DNA of 64,000 nt from Bacillus sp. SA1-12 (GTDB taxonomy: Bacteria > Bacillota > Bacilli > Bacillales > Bacillaceae), in NCBI RefSeq assembly GCF_000981385.1, contig NZ_LATZ01000112.1, positions 1 to 64,000 on the forward strand, given 5' to 3'. Below, piece by piece: positions 25,700 to 35,012 of the stretch. The notes beneath the pieces are model-generated. The model saw nothing but the letters and a program-made list of their open reading frames with translations, did not search any database and was not told where the DNA came from. The translations under genes were made by a program, and so were the position numbers. Within the stretch, counting starts at the first letter, position 1; each line of letters begins with the position of its first letter.

Positions 25700-25985
25700 T
25701 TGGCAGCTGCATAAACTTAAATTTGTTGATCAAGAAAAGATTGGAGCATTTGGTATATGTGCTGGTTGAGGAATTGTTGTTGATGCAGCTCCAACTGAGC
25801 GCCGCATTATAGCAATAGCGGCTGTCAGTGCAGAGTGGCTATCGGTGCTATGTTCCGAGAAGAAACTTCGTTGAAACAAATTGCAATTACTTGAGGCACT
25901 GGCAAAGCAGCGTACAGCAGAAACAAATGGTACAGAATTACATTTCCTTACTTATGCACCTATACGCTTAAAGAAATTGACAAAA
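25700..25985 (+). pseudogene. Remnant of an alpha/beta hydrolase (YcjY/dienelactone-hydrolase-like)
   Basis: Translating piecewise gives KFVDQEKIGAFGICAG, then a stop in place of the residue after the nucleophile elbow, GIVVDAAPTERRI.AIAAVSA, and after frameshifts IGAMFREETSLKQIAIT and EALAKQRTAETNGTELHFLTYAP. These match the core of YcjY-type hydrolases (GICGSGG...AAMTDRRIKAV...). With at least one nonsense codon and two frameshifts and both ends missing, it is a dead fragment. Confidence 0.7.
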
Positions 25986-26275
25986 ATACACTTGTGCTTT
26001 TTTAAACCATCCAAATAGTTGTTTTCGTATAGTAAAAAGCCGATTTCCATTGTAAAAGATCCAGCTTCATCGCTATTCCCCCTTATTCCTTATCATCATA
26101 GTATTTTAACATGTTCCGCCATATTAATTTCCATTTTTCGCTTAGAAAAATGAAGCAAAGAATGATAGAAAACGAGCAAAATAGTTCGAATGGAATTTGA
26201 AAAATACGAACAAATGTTTTATACTTTAGTTTCTGAGAGAAAATACCAATTATTTGGAATCTGGAGGTATTGGCT
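25986..26275. other. Intergenic DNA before dinB copy 1
   Basis: I see no gene or strong repeat here. The last 15 bases contain the GGAGG ribosome binding site of the DinB gene. Confidence 0.5.
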
Positions 26276-26779
26276 ATGTATGTAACGAATGAGGACTTTA
26301 TTAGAGAATGGAACCGCGAAGCAATGTTAACGCAAAAGGTGTTAGAAGGTTTGACTGATGATTCATTAAAACAAACAGTTTATTCAGACGGTCGCAATTT
26401 AGGAAGAATTATCTGGCATTTAACAACAAGTATTCCAGAATATTTAGCTCATTTTGGCTTGGAAATAAAAGCAGTAGAACATGCAGAAAATGTCCCTGCC
26501 TCAGCAAAGGAAATTGCCGAAACCTTTCAAAAGGTAAGTTCTCATGCAGCCCAAGTCATTGAACAACAATGGACAGACGACTCATTGAAGCAAGTACAAA
26601 CGGCATTTGGACGTGAAGAATCAAATGCGTCAATTTTAATGGGACTAATTAAACATATTGTTCATCATCGCGGACAAGCTACAGTGCTTTTACGTCAAGC
26701 AGGCATCAAGCCTTATGGGGTTTATGGACCGCCAAAAGAAGATTGGATTCATTTAGGTGTGGAAAACCCGCCACTTTAG
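26276..26779 (+). CDS. DinB-family protein (copy 1)
   Basis: 167 residues of the DinB/YfiT-like four-helix-bundle superfamily. The three metal-binding His positions are present (IIWHLTT at about residue 48, and HIVHHRGQ at about 131-136). Proteins of this family include thiol-S-transferases that use bacillithiol, but most members, including this type, have no assigned activity. I use the ATG at 26276 (GGAGG 8 bases upstream); the TTG two codons earlier is too close to that site. A roughly half-identical paralog of the same length lies at 30713-31216 facing it. Confidence 0.83.
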   Translation: MYVTNEDFIREWNREAMLTQKVLEGLTDDSLKQTVYSDGRNLGRIIWHLTTSIPEYLAHFGLEIKAVEHAENVPASAKEIAETFQKVSSHAAQVIEQQWTDDSLKQVQTAFGREESNASILMGLIKHIVHHRGQATVLLRQAGIKPYGVYGPPKEDWIHLGVENPPL

Positions 26780-26818
26780 TATCATGTGTGATAACAAAAA
26801 AAAGTAAATTTTTCATAT

Positions 26819-26881
26819 AAGTAGTTTAGTTTTAGAGTAAAAACGTAAAAAAAAAACGCTCCAAAACTGAACTACTTTTTT
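26819..26881 (+). terminator. Long terminator after dinB copy 1
   Basis: Nineteen-base arms (AAGTAGTTTAGTTTTAGAG and its near complement) enclose an A-rich loop and end in T6. Confidence 0.85.
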
Positions 26882-26906
26882 CGTATGAATTCGCTACATT
26901 CTTAGA

Positions 26907-27191
26907 CTAATTAAGGAACTTAATTAAATTGTAAAGGGCTAGGAGTGATTTCCCAAGCCCTTTTGTGTCAAATTGTTTATCAGGAATACCTAACCACTGA
27001 GCAGGAGTTAGTTTTCACCTTCCATTTTTATGGTCGGATGAATAATAACCAGTAGTAGCAGCGTTCGTATATCCTGGCCCAGCGTGTAAAACATCAACGT
27101 ATTAACTTCGATTATTTAACTTAACATTGTATGTGTTTTTAGTTTTTGTTGCTCTAAAGGGAAACTGTTTATTTTCATAATTGGCACTCAT
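26907..27191 (-). pseudogene. 95-codon relic with two in-frame stops, unknown family
   Basis: One minus-strand frame runs from an ATG at 27191, 7 bases past the amidase stop, to a TAG at 26907, interrupted only by TAA (about codon 30) and TGA (about codon 59). The pieces read as real protein: QFPFRATKTKNTYNVKLNN, then YVDVLHAGPGYTNAATTGYY, then KLTPAQWLGIPDKQFDTKG. No ribosome binding site is seen. I read it as the decayed C-terminal part of a secreted or enzyme gene, which I do not recognise. A hairpin (AAAGGGCT / AGCCCTTT, 26933-26963) lies inside it. Confidence 0.5.
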
Positions 27192-27198
27192 TTTTTCT

Positions 27199-28755
27199 TT
27201 AATGAAGCACTGGTGCTTTCCGATGGTTCGTTCCTTCTTGATAGGAGTATGCCAGCTTAATAAGGGTTGGCTCATCAAATTCCTTGCCCAATAGCTCCAT
27301 GCCAATTGGCAGCCCATTGTCACTAAAACCAATTGGGACAGACATAGCCGGGAATCCTGAATAAGGGCTTAATCGATTGGCATTTCCGGCTCCCTGATTT
27401 TCTCCAACTTTCGCAGGTAAAGCATTTGAGGTTGGGTAGACTAGCGCATCAAGCTCGTTTACTGTAAAGGTCTCCATCAGACTTTCTCTTGTCAGCTTTG
27501 GACGGTTGGTGATGATGTTTTGGTATTCTTCATTGGTTTCTAATGATACCTGATTGTTTCTAGCGATTAATGAATTTTTTAAGCTTGGATGGAATTTTCC
27601 GCTATTAATAATCTCTGTTAGTGTTGTAACAGGTGCATCCTGTCCTAAGGAAGCTAAGTAATCATTCAGTTGAAACTTAAATTCAAAGCCGCTTAAGCTT
27701 GGATAAGCGAGAATGTTATTTAGATTCGGAATGGTTACGTCAACTACTTTTGCTCCAAGCTTCTCCATGTCCGTAATCGCTTGCTCCATCGCTTCATTGA
27801 CTTGCTGGTCTTGTCCAAATAATTCTCGGACAACTCCGATTTGTGCATTCTTTAACCCATTCTTTTTCAAATAATGTGTATAGGTTTTTGGCACATTGCC
27901 GATGCTGGTCTTTGTCACCGGATCAGCTGGATCGTAGCCTGCAATTGCATCAAGAACAATTGCGGCATCCTCAACAGTCTTGGCAATTGGGCCGCCAACA
28001 TCCTGTGAGAGCGCTAGAGGAATGATGCCATCCCGACTAGCCAGTCCCATAGTTGGACGGATGCCAACAAGGTTATTAAAAGAAGAAGGAATTCGTATCG
28101 AACCACCTGTATCTGTTCCCAGTCCAACCGCTGCTAAATTAGCTGCAACCGCTGCGGCCGTACCTCCGCTCGAACCACCTGGATATCTTGATAGGTCATA
28201 TGGATTAAAGGTTTGGCCTCCTAATGAACTGTAGGTTTGAAAGCCAAACGCAAATTCATGAAGGTTGGCTTTTCCTAATATAATCGCGCCCTCTTCTCTT
28301 AATCTCTTTGTTTGATACGCATCATCCAAAGCAATCGACCCTTCTAAAGACAATGATCCAGCTGTCGTCGGCATATCATATGTATCATAATTATCTTTTA
28401 AAATAACAGGAATTCCATGTAAGGATCCGCGGACTTTACCAGCCCTCCGCTCTTTATCGAGCTCTTTTGCCTCTGCGATGACATCGTCATCAACAGTAAT
28501 AACGGAATGAATCGTATCATCGTATTCTTCGATTCTCTCTAAATAGTATTCAACCAATTTCTCTGAAGATAATGCCCCCTTCTGCATCGCATGCTGCAGC
28601 TCAAAAATGGTTGCCTCCTCAATCTTAGCAACTAAAGCTTTTTCGACAACAGGATTTGCTGTATTTGGCGCCGCATTCGCAGGAACAGCGAACAAACTAC
28701 CTGCCAATGCGAAACTAGCAATAAACCCGAAAGACTTCATATACCATTTTGTCAT
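27199..28755 (-). CDS. Secreted amidase (amidase-signature family)
   Basis: 518 residues. An N-terminal Sec signal peptide (FGFIASFALAGSLFAVPANAAP) precedes an amidase-signature domain. The Ser-cisSer-Lys triad is complete: Lys in VILKDNYDT, the cis-Ser in YPGGSSGGTAAAVAA, and the nucleophile Ser in GTDTGGSIRIPSS. The family hydrolyses amides; the substrate of this exported member is unknown. GGGAGGATG-type spacing supports the start. A lyase-type gene lies 210 bases upstream in the same direction, separated by that gene's terminator, so the amidase probably has its own promoter. Confidence 0.9.
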   Translation of the reverse strand: MTKWYMKSFGFIASFALAGSLFAVPANAAPNTANPVVEKALVAKIEEATIFELQHAMQKGALSSEKLVEYYLERIEEYDDTIHSVITVDDDVIAEAKELDKERRAGKVRGSLHGIPVILKDNYDTYDMPTTAGSLSLEGSIALDDAYQTKRLREEGAIILGKANLHEFAFGFQTYSSLGGQTFNPYDLSRYPGGSSGGTAAAVAANLAAVGLGTDTGGSIRIPSSFNNLVGIRPTMGLASRDGIIPLALSQDVGGPIAKTVEDAAIVLDAIAGYDPADPVTKTSIGNVPKTYTHYLKKNGLKNAQIGVVRELFGQDQQVNEAMEQAITDMEKLGAKVVDVTIPNLNNILAYPSLSGFEFKFQLNDYLASLGQDAPVTTLTEIINSGKFHPSLKNSLIARNNQVSLETNEEYQNIITNRPKLTRESLMETFTVNELDALVYPTSNALPAKVGENQGAGNANRLSPYSGFPAMSVPIGFSDNGLPIGMELLGKEFDEPTLIKLAYSYQEGTNHRKAPVLH

Positions 28756-28910
28756 CTGTCATCCTCCCTAACCCTATTCATTATATAAGACACTATGAAT
28801 ATAGCAAAATTGACTGGTTATGTCTTACAGTTAGGAAGAAATTGTTACAAACGGACTATCAATTGCTAGTTTTAGAATCTTTACGAGAGATAAAGAGTCC
28901 TTTCCTTTCC

Positions 28911-28942
28911 AAAAAGTCCACTCTCTTTTAGGAGAATGGACT
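28911..28942 (-). terminator. Terminator of the lyase gene
   Basis: AGTCCA / TGGACT arms extended by TCTC pairing are followed by T5 on the minus strand, between the lyase stop and the amidase start. Confidence 0.75.
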
Positions 28943-28965
28943 CTGATCGTGTGATAGTCATTAGG

Positions 28966-30420
28966 TTATGCTTTTTTCAATTCATCTTTATAACGAGTAA
29001 ACGTAATTTTCCACTTACTCAACTCACTGATGAACATTTCTACTCGCTGGGCTGATAATTTTCGCTGTTTTTCTGTTTCTTTTGGGTTAGGCCCTCCAAG
29101 AACAGAACGGACCTTAATAAATTGATAAGGATCGATGGCCCTTTTATACTGGTCCTCTACTAAAGCTAATTCAAGATTAAAGCTTTCTTTCGCAATGTCC
29201 TTAAGCAGCTGTGCATTTCCTTCCTGCAGGTTTTTCCCTGCAGCAGCTAACCGTTTGACAAATGCATGCACAAGATGGTGTGCTTGTCGAAACGATAGGT
29301 TACAGTCTCTAACAAGAACATCTGCAAGTTCAGTAGCAGTAGAAAATCCCTCTTGGCAACGTTTTAATAATATATCTTTCTTAATCGTCATATTATTGAG
29401 AATTTCTTTTAGTAATCCGACTATTTGAACTGAATGAGTGAAGCCTTGTTCAAGGATTGGCTGGATATCATCACCAATATCCACAATATCACCAAATGGC
29501 ACACTATGTGTCATCATAAACGTTGATTGTAATTCCCCTATAGTTCTGCTGATCAATGACCTGGTATGTTCTAATGAAGAAGGATTTCGCTTTTGCGGCA
29601 TGATGCTTGAGGTCTGGACCAAGCTTTCATCAAGGCTTATCGCATTAACCTCATTTGTTGTAAAAAATAACAGGTCATAAACAAAACGAGATAAAGTGCT
29701 TAAGGAAATGGACAAGGTGCTGGCGATTTCAAGCATATAGTCTGCAGCACTAATGGAATCGTAGGAATTATCAAGCGGCTTATCAAAGGCTAATGTTTTT
29801 GCGATATAATGGCGGTCAATTGGAAAGCCCGTCGTTGCCAGGGCCGCAGCTCCCATTGGTGATTGATTGATTCGAGTTAATAACGAAAATCCGCGATTGA
29901 TATCCCTTTCTAAATGCTTGTCAATTGCCAGAATATAATGAGCAAATGTCGTCGGCTGTGCCTGCTGATTATGGGTATATGCCGGCATCACGGTTAATTT
30001 ATGCTCCTTCGCAAGCTTGAGAAGGGTTTTTTTCAAATCGATAACAAGGCTCATCCAATGGATAAGCTTCTCACGCCATAACATCCGGTACATCGTTGCA
30101 TCCATATCATTCCGGCTAAAGGCAATATGCATATTGCCAACTAACTCTTCACCTAATTCCCTTTTTAGCTCCCCTTCGATCATAAAAAATAAATCTTCAA
30201 ATGCAGGGTCATACTCTTTTACGAACCCTTTTCGTAATAATTGCTGGTTGGCTTTGATGATTTTTTTTGCATCCAGTTCCTGCAGAATCTTTGTACGGGT
30301 CAGCATCGCTGCATGAGCCATATTGATCTCAATCATAAAGGAGAGAAAATGCTTTTTTGTAAACTTGTAGCCAGGCTCAAGAATATGGTTAATGTAGATA
30401 GGAGATCGCTTGGATGACAT
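28966..30420 (-). CDS. Argininosuccinate-lyase-like enzyme (fumarase/aspartase superfamily)
   Basis: 484 residues, all-helical superfamily of tetrameric lyases. The signature loop SSIMPQKRNPSS (catalytic Ser) and the ASL-like segment SPMGAAALATTGFPIDR are present, as are AYTHNQQAQPTT and HIAFSRNDMDA. ArgH itself is usually ~460 residues and sits next to argG; here there is no arginine gene nearby, and the N- and C-termini are divergent (a start at KRSPIYINHILEPGYKF). It more likely acts on another N-succinyl or aspartate-type adduct (inference). Its product could in principle feed the downstream secreted amidase's pathway, but nothing proves this link. Confidence 0.75.
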   Translation of the reverse strand: MSSKRSPIYINHILEPGYKFTKKHFLSFMIEINMAHAAMLTRTKILQELDAKKIIKANQQLLRKGFVKEYDPAFEDLFFMIEGELKRELGEELVGNMHIAFSRNDMDATMYRMLWREKLIHWMSLVIDLKKTLLKLAKEHKLTVMPAYTHNQQAQPTTFAHYILAIDKHLERDINRGFSLLTRINQSPMGAAALATTGFPIDRHYIAKTLAFDKPLDNSYDSISAADYMLEIASTLSISLSTLSRFVYDLLFFTTNEVNAISLDESLVQTSSIMPQKRNPSSLEHTRSLISRTIGELQSTFMMTHSVPFGDIVDIGDDIQPILEQGFTHSVQIVGLLKEILNNMTIKKDILLKRCQEGFSTATELADVLVRDCNLSFRQAHHLVHAFVKRLAAAGKNLQEGNAQLLKDIAKESFNLELALVEDQYKRAIDPYQFIKVRSVLGGPNPKETEKQRKLSAQRVEMFISELSKWKITFTRYKDELKKA

Positions 30421-30667
30421 CGTTCTAGTTCACTCCAGTCTCAGTGTTTCATATATGTATATTCTTTTGTTTCATAACTTGAGCCTGTAAACTTTGATCG
30501 TGGGAATTAGTGATTATATATCTTAACTCGTTTTTTCAGGAGAATGCCTTGAATTGAACGACATATCTTATTTATGAACCACTCTTTTCAAGAATTGAAC
30601 CACCTGTCAATTTATTTGATTCACAACCTCCTAGTATTTTACCCCGTCCCCATATTCAAAAACAGCT

Positions 30668-30697
30668 AAAAAGAGAACACTGATTTCAGTGTCCTCT
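30668..30697 (-). terminator. Terminator of dinB copy 2
   Basis: AGAGGACACTGA pairs with TCAGTGTTCTCT (one mismatch), followed by T5 on the minus strand. Confidence 0.85.
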
Positions 30698-30712
30698 GCT
30701 CATATGTAAATC

Positions 30713-31216
30713 TTATATCGTTGGTGCTTCCATGCCCATTTGGCTCCATTCTTCCTTCGATGGGCCATATACACCTGGAACCTGCACTCCTGCTTGGCGC
30801 ATGAGAACGGTCATTTGTCCGCGGTGATGGATGATATGTTTAATAAGCAATGACAGCATGGCAGCTCTTGGCATTTCTCTGCCAAATACATTTTTCATTT
30901 CACTTAATGATGAATCTGTCCACTGTGATTGCACTGCCTCACTAGTGTCTGAACTTATGCTGCGAAAGGTTTCTGCGATTTCCCTGGCTGAGGTTGGAAC
31001 AGAGTTTGGATCCTTCATCTCTTTAACCGTAAGGCCAAATTCCATGAGCATTCCTGGTGTACTTGCGACTATATGCCAGGCAATCGCACCTAAGGTACGA
31101 TTATCTGATGAAACCTTTTGTGCTAGGGATTCATCTGTTAAGGCATCTAAAACCTTTTGCGTTAAAGCTGCCTCATAATTCCATTCTTCGATAAATTCAG
31201 CAACTGATCTGTACAT
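30713..31216 (-). CDS. DinB-family protein (copy 2)
   Basis: 167 residues, the same fold, length and metal-His layout as the gene at 26276 (AIAWHIVAS and HIIHHRGQMTVL). The two share whole stretches such as LTQKVL, AREIAETF and GVYGP.KEEW. Function is unassigned. The two paralogs point toward each other around the amidase and lyase genes. A GGAGGAAG site precedes the start. Confidence 0.85.
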   Translation of the reverse strand: MYRSVAEFIEEWNYEAALTQKVLDALTDESLAQKVSSDNRTLGAIAWHIVASTPGMLMEFGLTVKEMKDPNSVPTSAREIAETFRSISSDTSEAVQSQWTDSSLSEMKNVFGREMPRAAMLSLLIKHIIHHRGQMTVLMRQAGVQVPGVYGPSKEEWSQMGMEAPTI

Positions 31217-31330
31217 TTGATCTTCCTCCGCCTTTCAAGTGATTTTTTAATTTCGCTGCATAGTATATCACAAAGTAACAAAATTACCCATTCAGAGTAC
31301 TACTCATAGAAAGATAGTATGAAATAATAA

Positions 31331-31374
31331 AAAAACCATCTTTTCTATGTATACTTACAAAAAAGATGGTTTTC
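31331..31374 (-). terminator. Terminator after the 46-residue gene
   Basis: AAAACCATCTTTT pairs with AAAAGATGGTTTT. The hairpin lies ~20 bases past the stop codon of the small leftward gene. Confidence 0.8.
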
Positions 31375-31392
31375 TATTTCAAAATGCCTTTT

Positions 31393-31533
31393 TTATTGCA
31401 TTTTCTTTATTGGAGTCACCACAGCATATAAGCTTTCCGTTTTATCAGATACATTTATTTCAATGACCTTAAAGCTGCTTCCTCCCTCTTTGTACTCATT
31501 TTTAACGGATGTTTTGTTTTGAGAGTTATTCAT
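31393..31533 (-). CDS. 46-residue hypothetical protein
   Basis: A short frame with GGAAGG 9 bases before the ATG and a strong terminator directly after it. Residues run from a polar, Asn/Lys-rich N-terminus to a beta-like segment (SSFKVIEINVSDKTESLYAV). No cysteine and no membrane segment. I do not recognise the family. Gene-like flanks are the main evidence. Confidence 0.55.
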   Translation of the reverse strand: MNNSQNKTSVKNEYKEGGSSFKVIEINVSDKTESLYAVVTPIKKMQ

Positions 31534-31873
31534 ATTTGATGTTCCTTCCTAATTAATTTCTCACACAGGAGTTACTATATGATGAAGGTGAATAGATGTG
31601 TCATCATTTACAAAAAATTAATAAATGTTTTGTAAATGGTTCATATTCATGTATTTTCCTATCTCACCTTGAAAAACTCTTAATCGCAATTTATTCATAA
31701 TATCCTTAAGTAAACCGTTAGAAAAACAATCATTTCTCTTCCTGCAAAATCCTTATTTTCCCCTTTCAACCATATGTAATCACTATGTAAACAACTTGTA
31801 ACACTATTCACTATTTTTCTTTCATAGAGATTAATAGAGATTCAAAATACGATATTCACTAGGAGGACAAATC
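31534..31873. other. Intergenic region between divergent small gene and hydrolase
   Basis: AT-rich, no gene seen. It should hold two divergent promoters, but no unambiguous -35/-10 pair could be picked. The AGGAGG site of the LysM/SleB-type gene is at its right end. Confidence 0.4.
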
Positions 31874-32491
31874 TTGAAAAAACTAGTATTTTTACTAACA
31901 TTACTAGCATCTCTTTTTTTGGCTGAACCTACTTTTGCTTATACGGCAGTAAAAGGCGATACGATGTTTAACATCGCGCGGGAACATGGTCTATCATTGA
32001 AGGAATTAGCAAAGGCAAACCCGCAAGTAAAGAATCTTGATCTGATTTTCGTCGGTCAGCAGATCAATACAAATAAATTCAAGCGCCCTTCTGTTCCAAG
32101 TCGTGGAGAGGTTCAAGCAAGCAAAGGAATCTTCTCTAAGGCAGAAATCGATTTATTAGCTAGAGTTGTCAGAGCCGAAGCACAATCCGAACCTTTCAAG
32201 GGGAAAGTGGCAGTGGCGAATGTCGTTTTAAATCGAGTTGAAAGCCCAAAATTCCCTGATACAATAGAAGAGGTCATTTACCAGCCAGGACAATTCCAGC
32301 CCGTTGCAAATGGTGAAATCAATAAACCAGCTGATCAGGCATCTGTCCAAGCGGTACAAGCAGCTCTCTCAAACATGAGACATGTCGCTCAAGACTCTTT
32401 ATTCTTTTACAATCCAGATATTGCTGAAAATCGCTGGCTGGATTCCAGAGAGACAACGGTTAAAATTGGAGAGCATGTTTTTAAGAATTAA
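31874..32491 (+). CDS. Secreted LysM / SleB-type cell wall hydrolase (YkvT-like)
   Basis: 205 residues starting at TTG with AGGAGG 7 bases upstream. It has a signal peptide (MKKLVFLLTLLASLFLAEPTFA), one LysM peptidoglycan-binding repeat (YTAVKGDTMFNIAREHGLSLKEL; residues about 22-66) and a Hydrolase_2 domain of the SleB/CwlJ family (residues about 85-205, LLARVVRAEAQSEPFKGKVAVANVVLNR). The architecture matches B. subtilis YkvT. It probably cleaves cell wall or spore cortex glycan outside the membrane. It is the second SleB-family gene in the window after cwlJ. Confidence 0.9.
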   Translation: MKKLVFLLTLLASLFLAEPTFAYTAVKGDTMFNIAREHGLSLKELAKANPQVKNLDLIFVGQQINTNKFKRPSVPSRGEVQASKGIFSKAEIDLLARVVRAEAQSEPFKGKVAVANVVLNRVESPKFPDTIEEVIYQPGQFQPVANGEINKPADQASVQAVQAALSNMRHVAQDSLFFYNPDIAENRWLDSRETTVKIGEHVFKN

Positions 32492-32565
32492 ACAACATTT
32501 TGAAGGATGGAAAGAGGACAAGTTACTTGATTCTCATATAGTGAGTCAAAGGAAAGAAAAATGAA

Positions 32566-32594
32566 AAAAAAAGGCACAATTCGGTGCCTTTTTG
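32566..32594 (+). terminator. Terminator of the LysM hydrolase gene
   Basis: AAAAAGGCAC pairs with GTGCCTTTTT around a 6-base loop. It lies between convergent genes and can serve both. Confidence 0.88.
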
Positions 32595-32607
32595 TAGAGA
32601 ATCTAAA

Positions 32608-32817
32608 TTAGCAGTAGATTGTTGCGCCAATGATAATTAATAAGATAAACAATACAACGACAAGCACAAACGTATTACAATAAGATGGTGCACAATATCC
32701 ATAAGCAGGAGCTACATAAGATGGCATAACTGGGTGTGGAGCATTTGCTACACCAGCAACATGTGGTGCGTTTGCCATAGCTCCAGCTACATTCGGAGAA
32801 TTTTCGAAACCGTACAT
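32608..32817 (-). CDS. YjcZ-family sporulation protein
   Basis: 69 residues. The N-terminal half is rich in Ala, Pro, Gly, Tyr and Asn (VAGAMANAPHVAGVANAPHP) and the C-terminus is a single membrane helix (TFVLVVVLFILLIIIGATIYC), the pattern of the YjcZ/sporulation peptide family. Cysteines flank the helix (YCAPSYC and the final Cys). Such peptides are made in the sporulating cell; their role is unclear. GGAAGAGG precedes the ATG. Confidence 0.82.
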   Translation of the reverse strand: MYGFENSPNVAGAMANAPHVAGVANAPHPVMPSYVAPAYGYCAPSYCNTFVLVVVLFILLIIIGATIYC

Positions 32818-33149
32818 TCTAAACCTCTTCCTTTCGTTTGTAAAAGTCTTAGACGATATAGTATATACGTTTAGAAAAATTTTGAGCCCGTCTATTGCGC
32901 TTACTGCTTGTTTAATCCGCCTAAAATGAAGCCCATTTTCATCAAATTGGGTAAATCGTGAATTTCTCTTTTCGTGTGGATATAAATTTCATTGCCTGAT
33001 CATGCTGCCTAAGAGCCAATTTGAACTTCGTGTGAAGAGCTGATCAAGTCATGAAGGAATATCGAAAATGCTTCGTTCTTGAATAACCAGTTGTTATTCA
33101 TAGTATTGAGAGGGTAAACATGTGTCTAACCCTCATTGTATTTATTATG
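32818..33149. other. Intergenic region before the Bce-type permease end
   Basis: No gene seen. A short hairpin (GAGGGT / ACCCTC, 33107-33135) after the permease stop codon may terminate that operon weakly. Confidence 0.45.
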
Positions 33150-35012
33150 TTAAATCGATGCCTTAATTTGTTTCGTATAGAAAAAGCGTACAATGAAAAA
33201 GTATACAATCTGGATTACTAAGAAAACACTTAGAACGATAACAGATTCCTTAAACAGGTTAAAATAGAACAGGTTTGATAATGCTGTAAGAGCCACCGCT
33301 CCATGGATGAGCGCTATGAGGATTGGTGCGAAAAACAAAATCATCGTTTGTCTGTTTAATACTTTATTTAGCTCTTTATCGGTTAAGCCCATTTTTGAAA
33401 TCGACTTGAATTTTTGTTTATCCTCATCCAAATCCATGTAAAGTCGGAAGTAAAGGAAGCTGCCAGCGGATACGAAAAAGACAATGCCAATAAATAGTCC
33501 AACAAATAAAATCGGTCCGTAGCCTTTCATCACTTCATAAATTTCATATTCGACTGCTGTGATTTCATATCTTGGTAATTTCTCGTACAGCTTTTCAGAG
33601 GCAGCCATGATCCCTTCTTCCCCATTTGTAGCCTGCCATGCATAATAGCTTTGTACATCCTCTGGTTCAGGAAGCTTCTGATAATCCTGATCTGAAACTA
33701 TATAATAGGAATCTGTTGCAGGCAGTGCTTTTGAATGCATGACTTCATTAGGTTTCAATGTAGTACCTGAAGTTAGTTTAATTGTTTCTTTTAGCAGTTC
33801 CGTTGTTTGGCCAAAGTTTGTTCCTTCAAATTCCACAACCATAACTTGCCCTTCTTTTATGTCAGTTGTATCTTCACCAATTAAAGAGGCAAAGCGGTTA
33901 AAATCAGATTCACTTGTGATCAGAATAGTATCCTGGCCAATTGGAAAATATCGCAAGTCCGTATACTCTGATTTTGTTTCAATTTTCTCTTCTTTTAAAG
34001 TTTGATTGATAAACGCAACATTCTGTTCTTTATTTTCTTCACTAGTTTTATAAGAAAACGTCGTTGAATTCGTCGCTTTTATACTTGATGTTAAGACAGT
34101 TTGAAAGCCAAATAATGAACCAATTGCACAAAACGCGACCGTTGACACAATCGCGACCATGAAAAATGTGCGCGCATTATCCTTCATCCGAAACGCTAAA
34201 TCGGAAAACAGAAGCATATTCGTTTTAAACCAAAAAACATGTTCCTTCTTTTTTAAACTTCTAATCACATAAACACTTAATTGTGTAAACAACAAATAGG
34301 TCCCGATACATACAACAATGATAACAGGCACCATTGCAATTACGACCATCATCCCTTCTACCAGTAAGGAAACAGTATATCCGGCTCCTAATAAAAGCAC
34401 TGCTGCCAGCGTTAAAAAGAGATTTGCTTTAGGCTCACCCTTCGAAATTTTATTGGCTTTAATTAATTCAATTAGCTTTTTGCTACGCAAAACATACGTT
34501 ACAAATAAGGAAATAAAGAAAAATAAAATGATAAAGGATACAAAGGTGATGATGATTGCTGATGTGGGAAAATAAAAAGGCAGTGCACTTTCTATAATCA
34601 AGACATTTTCAGCTAATAGCAAAATCGCCTTTGCAAAGACAACGCCAAGGAATATCCCGCCAAGTGTGGCAAAAAATCCGATCAGCATATTTTCTAAAAA
34701 CACCATTAACCGGATCTGCTTCATGGACATCCCTTGGATCATTAATAAACCAAACTCTTTTTTCCGAGATTGTAAAAAGGAGCTCATCGAATATAGAACG
34801 AAAAAGAAGGAAAACACGTATATGATCCCTGCTGCTGCATTCATTCCTTGTGTAACACTAGAGTTCATATCCTTCCCGCTTAATACAGGATGATTTGCAA
34901 AAATTGAGAAGGTAAAAAAGACCATGACCGTAAATAAGCTGCTGAGAAAGTAGGCAGCATATAACCGTTTATTACGGATGACGTTATTAAACGCGAATTG
35001 GCGAAAGGTCAT
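33150..35012 (-). CDS. Bce-type ABC transporter permease
   Basis: 620 residues with ten predicted membrane helices in the Bce arrangement: FtsX-like helices 1-6, a large extracellular domain of about 200 residues between helices 7 and 8 (following VAFCAIGSLFGFQTVL), and a final FtsX-like group. This large loop is where BceB/YxdM/PsdB proteins contact peptide antibiotics. The length is close to B. subtilis YxdM. I chose the ATG at 35012 (AGGAGGGG 8 bases upstream). It overlaps the 3' end of the ATPase gene by 26 bases, so translation is coupled. With the upstream genes it forms a sensing and detoxification complex against membrane-active peptides. Confidence 0.9.
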   Translation of the reverse strand: MTFRQFAFNNVIRNKRLYAAYFLSSLFTVMVFFTFSIFANHPVLSGKDMNSSVTQGMNAAAGIIYVFSFFFVLYSMSSFLQSRKKEFGLLMIQGMSMKQIRLMVFLENMLIGFFATLGGIFLGVVFAKAILLLAENVLIIESALPFYFPTSAIIITFVSFIILFFFISLFVTYVLRSKKLIELIKANKISKGEPKANLFLTLAAVLLLGAGYTVSLLVEGMMVVIAMVPVIIVVCIGTYLLFTQLSVYVIRSLKKKEHVFWFKTNMLLFSDLAFRMKDNARTFFMVAIVSTVAFCAIGSLFGFQTVLTSSIKATNSTTFSYKTSEENKEQNVAFINQTLKEEKIETKSEYTDLRYFPIGQDTILITSESDFNRFASLIGEDTTDIKEGQVMVVEFEGTNFGQTTELLKETIKLTSGTTLKPNEVMHSKALPATDSYYIVSDQDYQKLPEPEDVQSYYAWQATNGEEGIMAASEKLYEKLPRYEITAVEYEIYEVMKGYGPILFVGLFIGIVFFVSAGSFLYFRLYMDLDEDKQKFKSISKMGLTDKELNKVLNRQTMILFFAPILIALIHGAVALTALSNLFYFNLFKESVIVLSVFLVIQIVYFFIVRFFYTKQIKASI

